In this document: positions 61,189 through 64,000 of the stretch, one piece after another
Numbering within the stretch: position 1 is the first letter of the stretch
How the letters are laid out: the number at the start of each line of letters is the position of its first letter
Assembly (NCBI GenBank): GCA_963920525.1
Contig: OY986439.1
Coordinates: 5,102,501-5,166,500, forward strand
Source: Dichetophora obliterata
Lineage: Eukaryota; Arthropoda; Insecta; Diptera; Sciomyzidae
DNA: 64,000 nt
Reading direction: 5' to 3'
Made by a program: the position numbers and the translations under genes
Notes under the pieces: model-generated
What the model saw: the letters and a program-made list of their open reading frames with translations, nothing else
What the model was told of the DNA's origin: nothing
Databases searched by the model: none

Positions 61189-61740
61189 TATGTCCCATGC
61201 CAAGTAGAATAGTAAATAAATTTAAGTATTAATTTCAGAAGTTCCTATGTTTTTAACCTTAGAAGTGTGCTTCAAATTAGAAAACACTTTCTTACTGCTT
61301 AGGCAATTGCTTTCAGAAAGTAGTGTACAAATACGTTCTTGCCAGTAGAAAAGTAATGTATCTTAAAATTTTCTGCTGCAACTAGGAGGTGTCCAAAGTC
61401 AACTTTAAGTGCAAATGAATGAAAAATTTTGTTATGACACTGACTAAGAAAGTATGAAGCATTTTTCTGCACGAATCTAGCAAACAAGACCGGAATAAAT
61501 ATCTTCCATATTCGGAGAAAAAAACAACACAATTAAAAAACCAACAACGATATCGCTTTTGTTTATATTTTTAAGATTTCTTTAGTATTTATTTATTTTA
61601 TTTTATAGCAAGTTAATATTTCTAAATAAATATTTTTATATTTATTTATATAGTTATATATATATATATAATATTGTTTTTGATTTTAGGGCAGATTTCA
61701 ATAAATCTGAGAGCGCATCGCATACAAAGTAACGTAATTC

Positions 61741-61747
61741 CTTTGGT
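61741..61747 (-). promoter_or_regulatory. Candidate miR-9a site 2 (7-mer)
   Basis: On the Bx sense strand this reads ACCAAAG, preceded by an A that extends pairing to miR-9a nucleotide 9. It lies about 1.07 kb after the stop, so relevance depends on a long 3' UTR. Confidence 0.4.
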
Positions 61748-62763
61748 TTTTTCTTATAGTTTGCGGTTTATTTTTTATTCTGTAGATAACTATTGTTTAT
61801 TGCTAGTTTTTATTAAATTTCACTTTACTTTTATATAGCTACTTTTAAAACTAACCATTGTTTCACAAACTTTTGTTACTTTGAGTAAAAATCATTTAGT
61901 TTTCCTGTCAAATGAGCATGGAGTTAATTTGTTTTACAGATTTCCGAAATATTTACAACAATGAATTATTTAATGTTTGCTAATTAATTTTACATTGAGT
62001 TTACAGTTAAAGTTTTTTTTGTTGATTTTTTTTAACTAAATGTTAAGAATGAGTTAAACTATAATTCCATTAGCCTCGCACTAAAATAAACTTAAGAAAT
62101 AATCAACAATCAATTTTATTTGTTTTAACAAAGCGTGATGTTTTTGTTTTTTTAAATTTTAACTTAATTAACTTTGAAGTATTATTTAGCATTTGATTTA
62201 TTTACATTTAATGAACAATATTAATGAACAATCCAGAAAAAACTTCAAAATAATACTACTAATAGAATGGAAGAATTGAAATATTAAATTCACCAAAAAA
62301 TTTTACATACACAAACAAACAGTTTTTCCAACTTCGGTGGGGTGACTAACTTCATTATATTAACATCTAGAACCAATTATATGTGTTTTTATTCTTCTTC
62401 TTTATTTTAAGTGAGTACTTAAAATTGTTTAAACGATTTTTGGCACAAAAGTTTTAACTTCAGAAAACTACATAGAAACAAAACTTTTCTTTAAGTTTCA
62501 TAACTAATACTCAACATTGCACATGGAAAATATTTACAAAATTTTGTTAAAATTAGATACAGTTAATATTGTCTTATTTAAAAAAACACACTTAAGATAT
62601 GAAATAATAAGAAATGAAAAGAAACAGTTATTAGAACTCAATATTAAAAGTTTTCTCCACTTTGTATCGGAAATCGACCAAGTTATACTGCAGCATTGCT
62701 GGGCAGCTCCTGCCCGGCTCATTTCCCGCACTCAGCATTCAGTCAATTTCTATCGTAGAATTT

Positions 62764-62771
62764 TCTTTGGT
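62764..62771 (-). promoter_or_regulatory. Candidate miR-9a site 1 (8-mer)
   Basis: On the Bx sense strand this reads ACCAAAGA, a full 8-mer match to the miR-9a seed, 41 bases after the stop codon. miR-9a repression of dLMO through its 3' UTR is established in Drosophila. The match here is direct sequence evidence, while conservation of function is inferred. Confidence 0.6.
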
Positions 62772-62811
62772 AGCGTTTGCAGCCATAACTGCCACTGCCT
62801 GGGGCTTTATT

Positions 62812-63136
62812 TTAGCTAGTTGCACCCAAGGAGTTCTTCATGTGGGCAACAGCTGCAACCTGGGCCCCGAATGGCGAGCCACCGGTAGGTGTTTGTGGTC
62901 CATTGTTATTGTTGTGATCGCCAGGAGTACGTGGTCCACCAACAGTACCAGCAGCACCAGTAGCACCACCCAATAGACCACCAGCAGCACTAGTTGGGGA
63001 GCCCTGGCCAATGGAGCTGGCATGACGCTTGAGCATGGGATGATTGGCCATGGAGGCGAAGACAAGACGCTCCTCGTAGTCGTACTCACAGAGAATTTTA
63101 TTCTCACACAAATAGAAACGATCGCCAACACAGAAT
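62812..63136 (-). CDS. Bx: Terminal coding exon of Beadex/dLMO LIM-only protein
   Basis: Beadex is a nuclear LIM-only adaptor that competes with Apterous for the cofactor Chip and so tunes wing, neuronal and behavioural programmes. The exon starts at 63136 after a TATGATACAG acceptor, in phase 2: its first base A completes an Arg codon. It reads FCVGDRFYLCENKILCEYDY, the end of LIM domain 2, where the C and D of CEYD are the last zinc ligands. Then come EERLVFASMANHPMLKRH and a low-complexity tail rich in Gly, Ala, Pro and Asn (GGLLGGATGAAG, GDHNNNNGPQTPTGGSPFG), ending AHMKNSLGATS and TAA. It gives 107 whole codons plus stop, with no lesion. Upstream exons with LIM1 and most of LIM2 lie beyond the right edge. 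The call rests on recognising the near-identical Drosophila sequence around CENKILCEYDYEERLVFASM. Confidence 0.93.
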
Positions 63137-64000
63137 CTGTATCATAAGAGAGAGAGAGAGAGAGAGAGAGAAAAAAATTGAATAAACATTAAAAATTAAC
63201 AAATGTATTAATTTATTTATTTAAGCCGATTAAAAGAGTATTGCGTTCAAGTGCTAATCTACTTGTTATTTAAATCTGTATGAAAAAAGTCCTATTCTAT
63301 TTCATTCTTTACAAGTAGCTATGCAACCGGAGAAACGTTTTTCCACCTGTTAGCATAGAAGATTTTTCTTGCTGTCTGGCAACTGAAAAAGAAGGATTAC
63401 GAGAAAAGGCAAAAATATAGACAAAACTATCTAATGGCAAGCTGAACACACACATACACAGGAAGCTAAACTCAGCGGTGGTTTTTCCTTCGCAGCTGAC
63501 AACAACAGGAAGTTGAACAAAACTTTGACTTCAGTCCTAGAAATGCACAATTTTGCGATTTGAATGCAATGACAGGGAAATAAAATGGCATGTCGAAGTA
63601 CAGACAGTTGAGAAGAAAAACAAAATGAGTGTGAGTGTGAGTGGGAGTGTGAGAGAAGAGAGAGGGCCAGATCAAGATCATGCTTTATGCAAATTTTAAA
63701 TTAATATTGTTAAAATACTTGACACAACGACAAAAACCTTAAAAAATTCAAGTTGATGGAAAAGCAAAAGAAGAATTAATACAGCTTTAATGAGCTTTAA
63801 CAAGCTTCAAACAACTGAAACCCGCTTGGATGCATCACACAAAAAAGCGCACAGTGGGCCAACAAACGCATTTTTTTTAACAAAAGTTTTTTTTAATTAC
63901 TTAAAAAAATAAGCCATTATATAAAAGGCGCTTAAGAGTAGTAAATGTTTAATTATAATAATTATTGTAATATCGCGAGCTGAGAACCAGAAGGGTTCAT
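63137..64000 (-). other. Bx: Bx intron (part) with acceptor
   Basis: The acceptor AG is at 63137-63138 on the minus strand. The interior is AT-rich with moderate complexity and no further exon visible. A GTGAGTGTGAGTG-type repeat lies at 63628-63662. The intron continues off the window. Confidence 0.75.
63146..63171 (-). repeat. (CT)n microsatellite forming the polypyrimidine tract
   Basis: An uninterrupted GA run on the plus strand (CT on the transcript strand) of about 12 units ends a few bases before the Bx acceptor. It therefore serves as the pyrimidine tract. Confidence 0.9.

Larger units (their letters stand above)
61189..62811 (-). other. Bx: Bx 3' UTR and downstream flank
   Basis: This is the sequence after the Bx stop codon in the direction of transcription. 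It is AT-rich with many T runs on the plus strand. Several AATAAA signals exist on the minus strand (for example directly after the stop at about 62802-62810, near 62401, 62116 and 61587-61610), so the true 3' end cannot be fixed from sequence. Two miR-9a seed matches lie within it. Confidence 0.6.

Noticed and set aside
62838..63131. 97-codon frame overlapping the Bx exon in another frame
   Set aside because: Shadow of the Bx exon. Pro/Leu/Val richness comes from reading the Gly/Ala tail out of frame.

Overview
This is AT-rich, intron- and transposon-dense nuclear DNA from an insect, most likely a higher fly (Diptera). The only confident host gene is a terminal coding exon on the minus strand at 62812-63136. 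It encodes the end of the second LIM domain and the Gly/Pro/Asn-rich tail of the LIM-only protein Beadex/dLMO (Bx). Its upstream intron runs off the right edge of the window. The 3' UTR and gene-poor downstream flank run leftward. Everything else is intergenic DNA shaped by successive and often nested transposon insertions.

Layout. 1-8.0 kb: AT-rich non-coding DNA with an hAT-type MITE (1471-2462), a TA-flanked MITE (2860-3607) and a LINE scrap. 8.6-10.6 kb: a nearly intact jockey-like reverse transcriptase with one frameshift. 12-20 kb: small MITEs, an eroded hAT transposase, a short Helitron (18117-18454) and the N-terminal end of a mariner transposase. 20.3-27.5 kb: the most complex cluster. 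It holds a palindromic 55-bp repeat, a transposon with very long inverted ends and a broken unusual protein (20901-23830), an orphan Helitron 3' end (24099) and a large Helitron (24282-27496) with internal foldback arms and a tandem-repeat array. 29.8-31.4 kb: a TIR element, a 73-nt tRNA-like sequence and a dispersed repeat. 31.7-38.5 kb: a minus-strand jockey-like LINE split by a Harbinger-like element, then an hAT-like element holding two further insertions. 39.2-42.8 kb: a TIR element and a DD41D mariner with two stops. 44.5-56.9 kb: tandem repeats, foldback/long-inverted-repeat elements and two clean MITEs. 56.9-61.2 kb: an hAT element with a perfect 8-bp target duplication, and a DD34E Tc1-like element inserted 19 bp beyond its right end.

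The relatively repeat-poor blocks at about 4.4-5.3, 28.5-29.8, 43.0-43.7 and 48.3-50.4 kb are the best places to look for unique host regulatory DNA. The Bx transcript carries two seed matches to miR-9a, a microRNA known to repress dLMO in Drosophila. No transposase or reverse transcriptase in the window reads intact.
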